Shown: positions 37,173-50,023, numbered from the stretch's first letter. The stretch: 64,000 bases of DNA from Chara braunii (GCA_003427395.1 BFEA01000168.1:1788533-1852532); one strand, 5' to 3'. Made by a program: numbers and translations. Notes: generated by a model not told the origin, from the letters alone.

Positions 37173-37653
37173 GCGCGCATGTGCGCGCGAGAGGGGGGGG
37201 GAGGGGGGTGATGGTGATTGGGCACAGGGGGTAAGCGGGGCCGGCCGCATGGAGGGGGGGAGTCGAGATGCACGCGGGGGGGGGGAGCGGGGGATCGGGG
37301 CACTGGTACGAGCATGGGAAGGTGAGTCAAGGGGGGAGGGGAGTCCAGGGAGATCTCGATGTGGAGCAGGTTGTCGGAAAAAATCGGGTGGTGTGGGGTG
37401 ATCGAGTGCGGGTGAGGTGGTGGGTAGGGGGAAGGGGTTCGTGATCGCGGTTGGGCGCGATCCAGGCAGAGTCGGGGTCGGGGTGAGGCAGGAAGTGTCG
37501 GGATCGGGGGGGACTAGGGGAAGCGGGTGGGGATCGGGGAAATTCGGAGGGGGAAGCGGGGAAATCGGGGAAGAGTCGGGGGGATGTCGGGAGAGACGTC
37601 GGGGGAGGTCGGGAGGTCAGGGAGAGTCGGGGGGGGAGAGCGGTGGAAGTAGT

Positions 37654-37687
37654 CTGTCTCTTATACACATCTAGATGTGTATAAGAG
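37654..37687. other. Second Nextera mate-pair junction adapter (truncated)
   Basis: The mosaic end CTGTCTCTTATACACATCT is followed by AGATGTGTATAAGAG, which runs into the N gap. It is a library artefact, so the join across this point is unreliable. Confidence 0.98.
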
Positions 37688-37798
37688 NNNNNNNNNNNNN
37701 NNNNNNNNNNNNNNNNNNNNNNNNNNNNNNNNNNNNNNNNNNNNNNNNNNNNNNNNNNNNNNNNNNNNNNNNNNNNNNNNNNNNNNNNNNNNNNNNNN
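37688..37798. other. Assembly gap (Ns)
   Basis: A run of 111 unknown bases directly after a mate-pair adapter. Confidence 1.
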
Positions 37799-38339
37799 GG
37801 GGGAGAAAGTCGGGCGGGGGGATAGGAAGATGTGGGTGGAGGGATTAGGATCACGCAGTGGTGTGGTGGGATCGAGCAGGAAGAGGAGAAGAATGTGTGC
37901 GCACGTGCGCGCCACCAAGTGGGTAGGGAGGAAGAGGAAGGGTGTGCCGACGTGGCGGGTTCGCCTAAGGAAACCTTGTTACAATTTCTCCTTTCTCTAA
38001 ATAATAAGGTTCAATGAACTTCTCACATGGTCGTCGGCAGCAAACTGCCAGAATGGCCACGATCCAAGCATTCGCAGGACTGTTCGGTAGAAGCGGCGGA
38101 CAAAGGTCGAGCCTGAGTGCAAGAAGTAGCAGGTCGGTGACGGCGGTCTGTAAGAAAACAGCAGGAGTTGGAATAGCGTTGGCGCCAAGGTTGCCGATGG
38201 GAAAGGCGCCATCTTGGACGACGGGCGCATCTGGTCACGTTGATTGGGTAGGTGTAGCTTGCAGAACGAACTTGGAGATAGCTATTTGTGACGTTCGGAT
38301 AGCGGGAGGGGTAGGGAGGGAGCAAAGGTTCAAGACTCA

Positions 38340-38640
38340 GCTCCAATACCAATTTGACATACGTGCAGAGATGGTAAGAGAGAGAGAGGAGATGGATACA
38401 CACGAGAAGCAACAACTGAGTGAAGGTTTACTCCGACTCAATGAACGAATGAACAAAAAACTAAATGAACGACCCCCACACGGTCTAGGCGTAGGCCGGA
38501 GAGATATACCGGCCTTGGTCCAGACCGGAGTAACCCAGTACCAGACCGGGGTCAGGCCGACAGCCTAAAACAGGTCTGGCCTCACTGCCGGGTTAAAAGG
38601 GTACCGCTATAACCATCGTGAATCTCGACTTAATAAACCA
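38340..38640 (-). repeat. Minus-strand LTR end plus primer-binding site
   Basis: 38355-38640 is an inverted relative of the chromovirus LTR end at 5225-5505 (about 75-80 percent by eye, sharing the GACCCCGGTCTGGTAC and TATATCTCTCCGGCC words). On the minus strand it ends in TGTCA. Two bases later comes TTGGTATTGGAGC (38352-38340), which matches the plant initiator-Met primer site TGGTATCAGAGC at 10 of 12 positions. It is therefore a 5' LTR with leader, reading leftward. No gag is recognisable in the 350 bp before the G-rich tract, so the element is truncated or lost in the gap. Confidence 0.75.
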
Positions 38641-40130
38641 AAATACTAACATTCACTAGGAAATAAATACAAACAATGGATTCCTTCCGTAGCTTGTCGC
38701 ACATCCTATTCACATTTTCATGTTTGTTGTTCATTATACAGAAAATTGAGTACCTAACTTTAAGGATTCGACAAATGCAGGAAGACCTAGGTAGAATCGT
38801 TTGCGCAAAATTGTTGAAAGTAAACAAACATTATTTAATAAGAAATTTCAATGAAGGGATATACAACACGAAATTGAACTACAAAATGAACTTAAGATAA
38901 CATGTATGTAACCAAAGTTCATCAAGAAGCAACTAACTTCACACATCAGTCCATCCAGTCAAACAACATTTTCACATTATACATTTATGCGATAAATCTA
39001 CTAAAAGAAGTAGGTACAGTGACACATAATAGTTATAAAGTACGATATAACATTTTTTCATTCCATCAATAATTATAAGGAGAAGTACATTACCCTACTC
39101 TCATACACATGGTACATTTCCAATAAAACCCACTAATTGTTGCCGATCGGGAGTTGTCATACACCCATCGATAATCACAATGATCGTCACCTCACCAACT
39201 CAATCGCTGTGCAAGTTCGCCCATGTTCGGCAGTTCGTCGTAATGGCGTGTCAAGTTTGTCTTATCGTAATAGTTTCATCGAGCTTGATTATTCAACATA
39301 TTCACGAAGACATATTTCAATTGCTTAATCTGAGCCAGCCTCACTCATACAAGAGAAGGTAGATAGTCGCGCTATCGAGGCAGAAACCCTGACAAGGGTA
39401 TCTACCTGGTATTCGTAAATGTCGGACGGTGTCCAATTGTTGGTGGAATTTCGTTTGAATGATCTGAGTTGATGAGACTGGAGTACCTGCCGAAACTAGT
39501 GCAGACCGACCCCATGACCAAGAGATCAACACTTTTTGTTTCTAAGTTGGACGCCGCCTCCGAGGATTTTAGGAAAGAGTGGCGGTGTAATCGGTCGCTC
39601 GCTGTATCTGGTGATGTTGCACCAAGGCATAACCATTGGAACGTTGATTTTTATCATCTCCTGTTTAAAAAAGGGACGAGTGGCTTAACAGCCGCACGAT
39701 TCAGAGCCTAAATGACAAAAAATAGTGGTTGAATCCACGTTTAGGTGGTAGAGGTCCAACATCCCATCCTATCAAGCTTGTTATACGTCCGATTTGAGGA
39801 TGGGCAGCCAACATGGTAAACAAACGGCATAGGCAGATCCTATCATGCTACAGACGGACGTTCCACTGAGAAAAGTTCTTCGTAAAGAAAAGTTACTCCT
39901 ACCTCAACGTGCTAGGAGCTAGCCGAGTAGGATACAATCTCATAATCTCACCCAGGGATGTAGGGATCGAAGCCAAGTTGCGACCGGGCTAGCTCCTTTT
40001 TCACTAAGAAGCAGCCCGTTCGATAGTATGGCCATCATCTAGGTCGCGTGGCCGAAATCGGTTGCGCGGATAAGCATTGCCCTTGCATAAGGATGACAGA
40101 CAATGTCAGACATATACTGAAAAAATGGTC
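38641..40130. other. Unassigned, AT-rich to mixed sequence
   Basis: No family motif on either strand. 38641-39130 is AT-rich. At 40049-40062 the plus strand has TGGCCGAAATCGG, similar to a tRNA A box, but no matching T arm follows in that orientation. Confidence 0.4.
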
Positions 40131-40260
40131 CAGTTTTTTTTTTTTTTTTTTTTTCAGTTTGATTTCATCGGGAATCGAACCCAGGCCTACATTTCAACAA
40201 TTCATAAGTGCGATCTCGTGGCTCATGGAGTAGAAACGGACCGCTGACTTTAAGCAACAG
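40131..40260 (-). mobile_element. tRNA-derived SINE-like element, copy 1
   Basis: On the minus strand a perfect polymerase III B-box-like T-arm GGGTTCGATTCCC (40182-40170) is followed within 15 bases by a poly-A tail (plus-strand T run at 40135-40154). The 60 bases upstream include a degraded A-box-like segment (ATGAGCCACGAGATCG). The arrangement of a tRNA-like head then poly-A is that of a short SINE. Confidence 0.55.
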
Positions 40261-40430
40261 GCAAAAAAAAAAAAAAAAAAAACTACGAACAGTGGGGCGA
40301 GGTTTTTGTTATGCTTTTACCCTTCTCTTCCCTCGTTGCCTCTAGATTCGAATTTGGGTCTGCATTACAACAGTTCGTGGGTGTACCAACGACTAGGTCG
40401 TTGAAGTTTTTCCTTTTCTTTATTTTCCTT
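40261..40430 (-). mobile_element. tRNA-derived SINE-like element, copy 2 (degraded)
   Basis: The plus sequence GATTCGAATTTGGGTCTGCATTACAACAGTTCGTGGGTG-like (40345-40383) matches copy 1 at about two thirds of positions, including the B-box region. It lies just beyond an 18-base A run (40263-40280), giving two head-to-tail copies on the minus strand. Confidence 0.4.
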
Positions 40431-43400
40431 CTCCCACGCGATATGACGTGATTGTTGCCCTTTCAGGGACAATAAGGAGGATGACCAACAGTCTGATTGT
40501 GAGTGTGAGTGTGGCAAAATGCATCCAGGTAAGTCATACTGTGAGTATGTCCTTAGATAGGTTTGTAGGTGCACGAAAACGAAGACCAACGATGTAACAA
40601 TACCTCGTGGACCCTACCCCTTTAACTCCAAGGTAGAGGCTGCTGGAACTAAGCCTCTCCCTCATTCTACGGGGGCAAGAATATCATCGGTCATAAGATC
40701 ATTGATCATATGACTCCGATCGAGCGCATGGAAAGGAGAAGAGGAGGGGGAGTTGGAGAGAGAGAGAGAGGAATGAGAGTTGGGGAAGGGAGAACCTACC
40801 TCTCCCACTCCTTACAGTTGGCCTCCTCGTGTTTAGGGGAGGCTGTGGAAAAATGAAGGGGATGTTGTTAGCTTCAACAATACGTACTTGGTCAAAATCA
40901 AAGTCAGACCTTTTAATATTTTAGAGTTAGATTCTTTTTTTTTTTTTTTTTTTTTTTGTGAATTCGAGCACTATCGTAAGGGCACTTGTCCCCACGAGGT
41001 GCAACATCTAGCAAGGGCTACCAGAGGTAACTGTCAAGCTCCCGTTTAGACGGAGCCAGAAAAAATAAAAGTCACGAGGGGGAACTCTAAGTTCAACTTT
41101 TCCCTCGACATATCTGCTCTGGGAAAAATGCCCAGATACATTGAACTGTAAGGGGCATTATTTTTTCAACCCCTTACCCAAAAAATAACAAAAAACAGAT
41201 TTGGAAATGCCAAGAAAATGGCTATGTCGAGGAATTTCGAGATAGCTTTAAAAAAAAAAAAACTTAAATAACAAGCATGGCAGTTAAAGAAACTAACCCA
41301 CTAAGTCTGTGGTTGTCGTGCAGCCACAATCGACCCTTGATCTTGCTGCAGATCTAAGGATCACTATGACCCCACGATTTTGCCTCGGGGGTGGAGTGAC
41401 GATCAACACTCCTCTAGCCAATATAAAAAAAGGTAGTTGTCCCCCAGCTGTCATACGAAGCACTCATGTTGCTAGTGTGTGACAACTTACCTGAGTGCTA
41501 ATGGAGCTGCTAGAGGAAGTGTTAGAGGAGCAGAAGGCCTGCAAACGAGAGGTTGGAGGAGGAGCAGGGCAGCCATAGCTGACGCAGGGGGCACTCCGCT
41601 CCATCCTAAGGCTTGTGCCGGCCTTCTAAGACATCATGGGGCCACTCTGCTCGATGTGGCAAGACTTTAGAGATTACACATTGGATCGAATTTCACCCAA
41701 GTTTAAAGTTTTATTGATTCGACATCGGGCTTTCTCGACGACAAGACATTTTTTGACACGACGTTGGTGGAATTGTTGAGCAGCAGGTTGCATCCCATTT
41801 AGTAGGGTTATGATGCTGAAATTTTACAATATTTACATATCTATTTTTGCAACAGTATGTTGCAGAATTTGCGGCTCGTCCAGCGGTGTTAGAGGGAGGA
41901 GAGGTGCTCTGTTTTTTTTTCAGCACATTGGATGTTTTTCAATTGTGCGTGCATGATCAAGTGGTAATATGGGTGAGTGTCGTGGGACCGGTTTCAAGCG
42001 GAACAACAAGCTGTATTCCCGCCGTTGTTTTTTTTCCAGTGACACGTGCACGATAACTGTGGTGGGTGACAATACATTGTGTAACGGCAAGACACGTGTG
42101 GTTAATTTGGGTTTTGGAATTACGAGGCATTGCACGTGGAACAACGAGACTAGGCGGACTCTTATAAACGACGGAGTGACCGCTCACATTCGGGGCGTTA
42201 GTAGGTTTCAATGTGTGGGATATGTGTTGGAGGTGCAAGCACGCAACACTTACGGTTTAACACATACGAGTGGTATTATTTTTTTGGAGAGTGTGTCATG
42301 AGTGGTTTCGATAATTGGGACCACTCAGTGCAGTGGTCGGTAGTGTGGGACCATCTAGAACCACCTGGGACCAATTGGTACTGACGTGGGATTGATGGAT
42401 TTTTTTTGGGACGTGTGAGGCTCGCTATCTTCACACTTGGGACTACCACGTGTGAGACGTGCGAGTTAGGGACGGATTGAAACTGGCGGTTGCCCTGGGA
42501 TTTACCTTGGGACTACGGTTTCCTTCGGTGATGCGTATATATTTTTGTAGTTGGTTTTCTTGAGTGAGCCACGACGCATTCGGCACCGCGTCACTCAATA
42601 TCATTTAGCAACTCAGATTCTCTTTTATCCCTGTGTGAGCTCACACTTTGTTTGACCCTGCTTTTTATTGAATATTCAAAGAGAAAAGGTAGGGTAGAGG
42701 ATGTGTGGTCACGCATGTGAAGAGTGGGGATCTGATGGGAGTATCAATTGCTGGATTGTTGGACTTATTTGTTGCTTTTGAATGTGTAGGTAGGCAAAGC
42801 GTATTTGCAAAAGCGCTTGATTGCGCATGCGGGGAATGTTAAAGGAACCGTTTTCCATTTTACCCTAAGCCTCCATATTTATTTTATGGACTTGTGCTTT
42901 GGAAATGGTTAACTCAACGGACGTCATAAGAGGAATCTGGAACAATATAGAAAAAAAAGTCAGTGAGACTTAGTCTTTTTCCAAGGTTATCCATTCTATC
43001 CCGAACGACCCAACTCGTTTGTACTTGTCCAAGCAATTCTCATTCTCTACCTCCTTTGACTTTTCGTCTAAGTCACCCCGAGGGAAGAAGGGATTAACGA
43101 TTCTACCTAGAGTCTGAGAGTTACCTTCTCTCTAGGAAGCATCTGGGGCGGGGGTTCATTGCTTTGGGAGTCGGCCTTGTTATCGACCCATAGTGGACCG
43201 TTCTATGGGGGGGTACCTTGCCGGTTCGGTGCAGACGACCCAACTTATAAGATCTAAGTTTTGTACTCGGGGGAGGAGGGGTACCCCAGACAACTTCCTA
43301 GAGGGTTGGACGCGCAACGATTAAGAGGGATCTTTATTTTTCATTAATCAAGACCAGAAGAGGGCTGACTTAGCCACTATATAGGTGACCACTTTCGGTT

Positions 43401-46400
43401 CCACCACCGAATGAGACCCGTACTCCAAAAAGTCGGTCCGAAGAAAAATTACATCAAAGTGGAAACATATAGACGTCACTCTCATGAATGCGATTTACGG
43501 TGCGTGAAGTGCGGACTAGGGTTGGATAAATTATGTTGCAACTCTCTTTGCCTGGTGACAACGACTCTGCAACGTCTTGAGTGGCTTCATCATTTGAGGA
43601 ACCGAAAAGTAATTATTATGGAGGAGGACAATGCGACCAACAAAACCCTTAGCTGACCATTACCTTAGGCAGGTATTACGGATTATCGAAAAATGGTTGA
43701 GCCAAGGGTCTGAACTTAGATTAGAAGTCAAGTTTCTTTTATGGATCTGCATGACAACAGTAAATTTACTTGCAGACGCGTCCACGGACCTACCCATGCA
43801 TAAGGCATCAGGGTGACTCTTTTTCCTAAGAAGCAAAAACTTGGATCTCTTTGGTCGTATCGAGGGTAAGGAAAGACAACTTTGGTGAGCGCTTTCCTGA
43901 TTCTAAGAGTGGTGATACATGATCGTTCGTTGTACATGTAGATCGCCTATTCCATCAAGCCACTTGAGCTTGCATTTGTGTGTAGGAATGTAGTCGTTGC
44001 TCATGCCTATGAATCGAAGTGATGACCTTGGCTATATTTTTTTGTTTTTATTATATTTTGTGACTAAATGCCTTGAGTATTTTACCTGGGCCGGGATCGC
44101 ATGCATGCTCAGGAGCGAGGGATAAACAAACTATCATCGTTTGGTGAGAGTTAGGATTGTCAACGCTAAGGGAGGAGGGATAGGAGAAGGAAGTGGAGGA
44201 GGAAACACAGTAAATAAAAAAATGATATTTACCTCAACTTACCTGACCCTCTCATTGGTCACGATCTAATAGGAAAGGCTTGAGTGTGAGCATGGTTATT
44301 TAGACCCGAAGGGTGTTGAACTTCGTGTAGGAGCGACAAAGTTAAGGTGCGCCCTCGCGAAAGTCTGCAGTGGTAGCGAAATGCAGATTGATTATCGGGC
44401 TCAAGGATGGTTGTTGGTGATTCAAGGTGGTTTATTTTGTTATCCACAATTAGTGGATATCATGATCCATTGCTATGTGGGGCATCAACTATTCAGTTTG
44501 AGCGTGGTGACTTTCGATTATAATGGGTTATGACCAGCGGTCAGGTGTTGACGTATTAAAATACCACAGCGTTGTATCTGAGCTGTTACTGATTTTTTTT
44601 AATGTCGAGGAGGGTGTTGTAACCTTTCGAGGCTTTCGGGCCTCTTCCAAAAAACAACTATTGGTTGGCTAAGGTCAGACTGACAGTGCAATTATTGCCC
44701 GTATGATTGATGTCTTTGCCTCTCAGTAACCAGTGGACGGCAAGGTGTAAGTGTTGAATGTGAAGTGTTATGCAAATGCTACTATGATTACTGTCTGCAC
44801 AGCGGTTCTGCTATCGCCTCAATCGCGAACCGCTGAAATTGTTATTGCCCTCATGTTCTCGGGTACTGTGGTGGTGCTTCCAAATTACTGCTACGACTCT
44901 TCAAGGCCATCGTCAGAGCTCTTGGACTGTTGTTGCCATTTTCTGCAGCCGCTTGTAGCTTGGTCAATAGACTTTCTGCACTACAAGGTTGCCATTGTCA
45001 TGAATTAGGATTATTTCTAGTAACTTGAGGTTGTTATTTTAGAGGTAAGTGTCGGTTGTTTAAGGGGTTTATGTAGCCAGGTTGCTCTCGTAGAAAAACT
45101 TGGTATTTAACTTTAAGCGCGTGAAAAACATTGTGCGTTGCTGCAATTCACTGTGGTGCCTCACTAGCAGTATTTGCATAAAGGACTTGGTTTGGTTGAA
45201 GAGGTATGAAGCCTGGTGATGCTTCAAGTCCGCTACAATGTCAAGGTTTCACCGACTTGACCATTTAAAAGTATCGCTCGTTCGGAATACCTCCTTGTAA
45301 GGGCTTACAAAATGTTCCCCCTTAAACCTTAAAAGTCAGTGTCATTTATTATTCTTCAAATCCCCCTTTAGTGGGTATGGTAAAATATTTTTAAGGATCC
45401 TATTGCGATCAGACTGTGATTAATTAACTGTTTATTCATTCGACCTCAGGTAGTTCATACGATTACTGGAGCTCTCTTGAAGTCTAAGTAAAGCTCTAGA
45501 CGCAGGGAACATTGACGTAGGTGATGTTTTTTTTCCCCCAATGACATATGCTCTTCTTATTTATGTGGGGCGTCAATCCAGTTGTTTATGCCAGACAATC
45601 ATTTACACAATAATATCAAGGTTTTGTCATAGGTTTAGGGAGGTTAAAAGAATCAAGGGAACATATTGACCCTAACAGGGAGACTCCTTACCCTATCGCG
45701 AAGGTTTTGCCTCCAAAACTTCTAATCGTATGCACCATTCCCCGTTTGTTCACTCATCACCCTAATTAGTTACAATCAGTTTCATTTTCAAGTTTTTACT
45801 TGTTCGCTGTTTTTCCTTACTCTTCCCACATACCATCGTTATTTTGTAATTTTTACTCAAAAGTTATTCGGGTTACATGTCCAATACAATCAGTGCTTGG
45901 TCATATAAAAATGGACCAAAACATAAGTATTCCAAAATAGGTGTCTGATTCGCAAGGGAGGGGACATGCCCCCATGTTATAGCAAGCTCGAATTCACATC
46001 ATCGTACATCTAGTCCCTTTTTATATTTCTCAATGTCAAAGTTGGTTTAGATAATTACTCCTAACTACTTTTACGCTCTAGCATATGCAATAACCTTACT
46101 TGTGACCGTTACTCTTAGTTCCCTTACTTCCCCGTTCCTGCAATACCACAAAGCCCATAGCAAGGCAACTCTTATTGTTTCTACACTCCTTATTTTCCCT
46201 TCTTTTGTTTCCATAAGAACCAGGGTCTCCCGTAAGATCTTTGATATCGAATGTGACCCCTCATATCTCTTGCCACAAGATATGGTATTGATTACCACTA
46301 TATCCTTTCATTGCAGTCAAAACTCCTTCTGCTTGTGGCAATGCAGGAATAGGTATAGGATATTTCTACCTCTCTTCCCTACAACCTACATTGTGTGCTG

Positions 46401-48686
46401 GTGTACTTGCTCTAGTTTGAAAGTCGTTCAGTTGTTGGGACCACAAGGTCTAGGAGGCCCTCCTGCCTGCCTTTGATTTGACAAAGTCATAATAGTGTAG
46501 AATAAATTATGCCATTATTGCTCCCCATATGTATGCAACTCCTCCTGTCATATCCACCCCTTTTTCCTCCGCTGTTGCAGAATTGTAGCTCTGGTATCAT
46601 AGAGAGTTAGCTTGGTACAATACAAATCCTTAGTCGTCAGCTGGTGAAATGGGCGTGCGGTCTTGACTCTATTATTGCAGACGTATTAAATTACTTGGGT
46701 GAAATGTGATGTTTTGTACCGACATGGCTATTTTACAAGGTCTGAGTGGAACCAAACGACTTCCCCATTGTCCCTCCTTGTACAACTTATTCTCTATCTC
46801 CTGATCATGTTCTCGAGCTTGTTCGCCTCATGACTCGAGGGACCTTCATGGTTGTGTCACGCCAAACCGTTACTTGTTCAAATGTGACCAACTGTAATGC
46901 CACTCCAACCATGCCTTCTTGCTATACCCCCTCCGGCTCCCTGCAACAGGACAAAGTTCTCTAAGATACAATATACCCCCTTCGACTTCCTGCAACAGGA
47001 CAACTTTAATATGCAATCGAGGAGGCGGATCAACCACGGGCGTCACTCATTTTTCGTTGCATTATAGAAATACACGAGGTAAAATGCCTTAGGACGGACC
47101 CATGCAAGCGATGGTCACTGAAACGTTGATCTCCCTACCGGTTGTGGCTCGAGTTGAACATTCATAGACAAACCATCGAGTCTCGTCGCAGGAATAAAGT
47201 GTCGGACCCCATAACCTTTGTTGTCGATTCTAATTTCTGGAATGTAGTGACCCATATTATAAATAGTGATGCTCGTTGTTATGAATACTATATATACTTT
47301 TCTACATATGGTCGAACTATCTACGAATTCAAACTTATCGTAATGGCGTCGTGCATAACCATTATGAACAGAGTGGGCCTCACCTTAAAAACGAGTAGAT
47401 GAATGGTGAGTTGTCGACTTACCAGCGGATGACAGTCTCCCTATCATAGACTCACTAGTCCAACTTATGAACTTAATAAGCACTAGCTCATACCGAGGCT
47501 CCCACCGTTAAACAAAAAATATATCACTCACGTATATATGATAAAATAGGGGTATGATTCGGGTGATGCAACCTCACTTTCACAACTTGAAGTGCGAATT
47601 CCCAACAAGGACGATGCATTTGTATGCTAACGAAGTTTGACAAAAAGTGCGGTTTCGTACAGGAAACACAATCCTGTATTCATACAAGAACTAAATCTAT
47701 GTAAGCAGAGATGAAGAATGTGCTAACGTTGTTAACCTCTGTCCTAAAAAATAACATGCCCCTTTCTCTCGCAAACTTTTCAAGTATACAAACTCATTAT
47801 GAAAATCCAATCACCAAGCCTCCTTACTAAAAGGACCTCTTAACTTACTTATGAATCTTCAGGCATTGACACAGAGGGAGCCGTAGTCCACGAAGTATGT
47901 CTTTAGGTACATGTTTCAAGCTATGCGTAAGTGTTGAATCGATATAACCGAACTGTTATCTGTAGAGAACAGAAATGCAACATGTTGTCGAGGATTTTCT
48001 TTCAGTAAAACTCTTTCTCCTCTCAATGCACTTGTACACACACATGCATAAACAGTTTCAACATCCCATTTTTACTCAACATTGTTTTTTCCCGTATTCT
48101 AAATCTAACCATGCCATATTAAATTCCAACAGTTAAGTCAATGACACAACTTATTTCCTAGGCTACAACTCTCTTGTGTACCTCTATCACTCAATGCATG
48201 TTTTCTTTTTTTGGGTTGGAATCATCTTTTATAAGTAAAGCTATATTTCCTCTTACCCCTTTCTAAGTCTTCACTTCAATCGTCATTACTAGGGTTAGGC
48301 ATGATGTCATGCATGCAGCGTACCGATCATTCGTCTGATCATTTGTTTGAGACGTGGTTGTAAGGCGGGTTTCTCTTTCCTTTTCAACCTTCTATTGGTG
48401 TTTTTATCGTCGACCTATTTTTTCCTTTTAATAAACTCACATAACTCTTATAGACGTATGCTTTCATCCATTGTGAGATAGATTATTCATCTCACTGTGC
48501 TTCATAAGAGTAAAAGTTTACGAGTGAATCCATTTTCAGGTTATCCTTTTAACGAATTTGGCCAATGCCTTATGTCATTTCAAAGCCTATACTATAAAAA
48601 CAAATACCTACAACGAGTAGTCCTCTCTGGATCTTGTTCTCAACGTGTATTTCAAAAGTTTATAAGAAGAATGGTTAGTATACAAT
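40431..48686. other. Long unassigned stretch
   Basis: No protein family is recognisable. T runs lie at about 40935-40957 and A runs at 41250-41262. A 110-codon open frame at 41969-42301 plus encodes six cysteines (TCTITVVGDNTLCNGKTRV) but has no known pattern and no supporting context. A tandem duplication of about 50 bp lies at 46924-47017 (CCTGCAACAGGACAA twice). Otherwise open frames are short and inconsistent with coding. Confidence 0.4.
46924..47017. repeat. Two imperfect ~50-bp tandem copies
   Basis: Each copy has TATACCCCCT(C), then CTCCCTGCAACAGGACAA or CTTCCTGCAACAGGACAA, then a short AT-rich end. Confidence 0.75.
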
Positions 48687-49110
48687 AGGCAGCCCGTCTG
48701 GGTCCACATCCTACTACGTCTTGTGATTTCTAAAATTAAGAGACAACGATCTTCAATAGGCAGCCTCTATTGGTCCACATCTGTCTAACTCTCGTCTTCT
48801 CAAGGTCTTAAATTTGTTAAGCACAGTGAGGAGGCTACTATGAGACTCATATCTTTCTGTGTTTTTTTTAATGTAATTAGGTATATAGAAGTTATCATCG
48901 CGGGTCACATCCTGGCATGTCGACCAAAGCTAAGAAATGCAAAGTTACGATCTTCGTATATAGAGAGTTTATATATGGTGGGCAAGCTACTCTGAGACTC
49001 ACATCCCACCTCCTCGTCGACCCTTTTAGACGTAGAGTGTAAGAATTGGAAGAGATGTTTGGAGGGTTTAAACAAAGTGGATTGGCTACTTTGAGACTCA
49101 TATCCCGTTG
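48687..49110. repeat. Degenerate periodic repeat, 65-100 bp spacing
   Basis: A core of the form GGC(A)GCTACTNTGAGACTCATATCCC recurs at about 48687, 48754, 48829, 48895, 48980 and 49080, with a further relative near 49548. The third, fifth and sixth are the clearest (GAGACTCATATC, GAGACTCACATCCC, GAGACTCATATCCC). No reading frame is maintained between cores. Confidence 0.6.
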
Positions 49111-49660
49111 TGTCCTTAAACCTTAGTCAGTATAGAAAGTCGGTTTTAAATAGGTTAATTTATAAGGAATTATTATCCTATTGGCTGGTCGAATATCGAG
49201 AATTTGAGAGTGAGGAATTAAAAAATAAAATCGCAGACGAAGGTTAGACTTCTGGAAGAATAAACGAAAGTTAGCTACAACGCATATGTCATTATGATGC
49301 TAATCACCCACTTCGTTTGATGACTACCTAAACAGATAGGTAGTTTGAGATTTTAAATGTAGATGGGTAAGTTATAATAGACAAGTTACAATGAGTTCCA
49401 AAACCCAAAGATATTAATATGATCGATAGTTATGTTTTTGTCCGCTTCCCTATAATGTTGATCAAACCTACAGAGCGAAAGAATTTACGTTTCTCTCGAA
49501 TATGGGGAAGGTGAATTTTCAGAGAAAGAGAATGAAATTAATGGCGATGGGCAAACTTCGTTGAAACTCACATTCAATGGTGTAGTTGGCAAGTGGGCCA
49601 AGAAGCCGAAGGGTGTCTGACATTGACCAAGTCGTCTACCTTCTGTTCAAAGAAGTTTGG

Positions 49661-50023
49661 TTACAAATACGGTTTTTTTTTCAAGTGATGCGAGGGACAT
49701 GACGTTGTCACAATCCCTTTGTGAGAGTTCCCGTACCATGTCTTAAACGCGGTCTTGTAGCGATCTTGCGGGCGTATCGAAATTTGATGATATCCCGACT
49801 TTAAATCCAACTTGGAAAAAAAAATTGCGCCGCCCAAATGCTCCAGAAGGTCGTCAATTCGAGGAAGAGGTCCTACGTTCTTGACGGTTTGTGCATTGCG
49901 TTTGCGATAATCGATGCATAGGCGAAGATCCTTGTTCTTCTTCCGCATGAAGAGAACAGGCGCACCATAGGGTGAGCTACTAGGCCGGATCCAACTTTTG
50001 TCCAACAAATCGTCGAGTTGCGA
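49661..50023 (-). pseudogene. Ty3/gypsy RT, N-terminal third only
   Basis: [50 protein letters not shown] and [15 protein letters not shown] are classic RT blocks. The frame is continuous with the protease linker except for a TGA near 50015 that would be CGA (Arg). Similarity ends after [12 protein letters not shown] near 49730, before the YxDD box, so the element is truncated here. Confidence 0.85.

Larger units (their letters stand above)
37185..37860 (+). repeat. G-rich low-complexity tract
   Basis: The plus strand is dominated by runs of 3-9 G with recurring GTCGGGG, GATCGGGG and GGGAAGCGGGG words, interrupted by the junction adapter and N gap. It is a dense field of potential G-quadruplex runs. 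Open frames on either strand here are composition artefacts. Confidence 0.85.

Noticed and set aside
37327-37854. Proline/serine-rich minus-strand frame over the G-rich tract
   Set aside because: Low-complexity composition, an adapter and an N gap produce it.
38014-38568. 184-codon plus-strand open frame
   Set aside because: It lies antisense across an LTR and primer-binding site and shows no family motif.
40049-40110. tRNA gene on the plus strand (TGGCCGAAATCGG as A box)
   Set aside because: No T arm or closing acceptor stem follows in the same orientation.
41969-42301. Cysteine-containing 110-codon frame as a secreted protein
   Set aside because: No signal peptide, no conserved cysteine spacing, no context.
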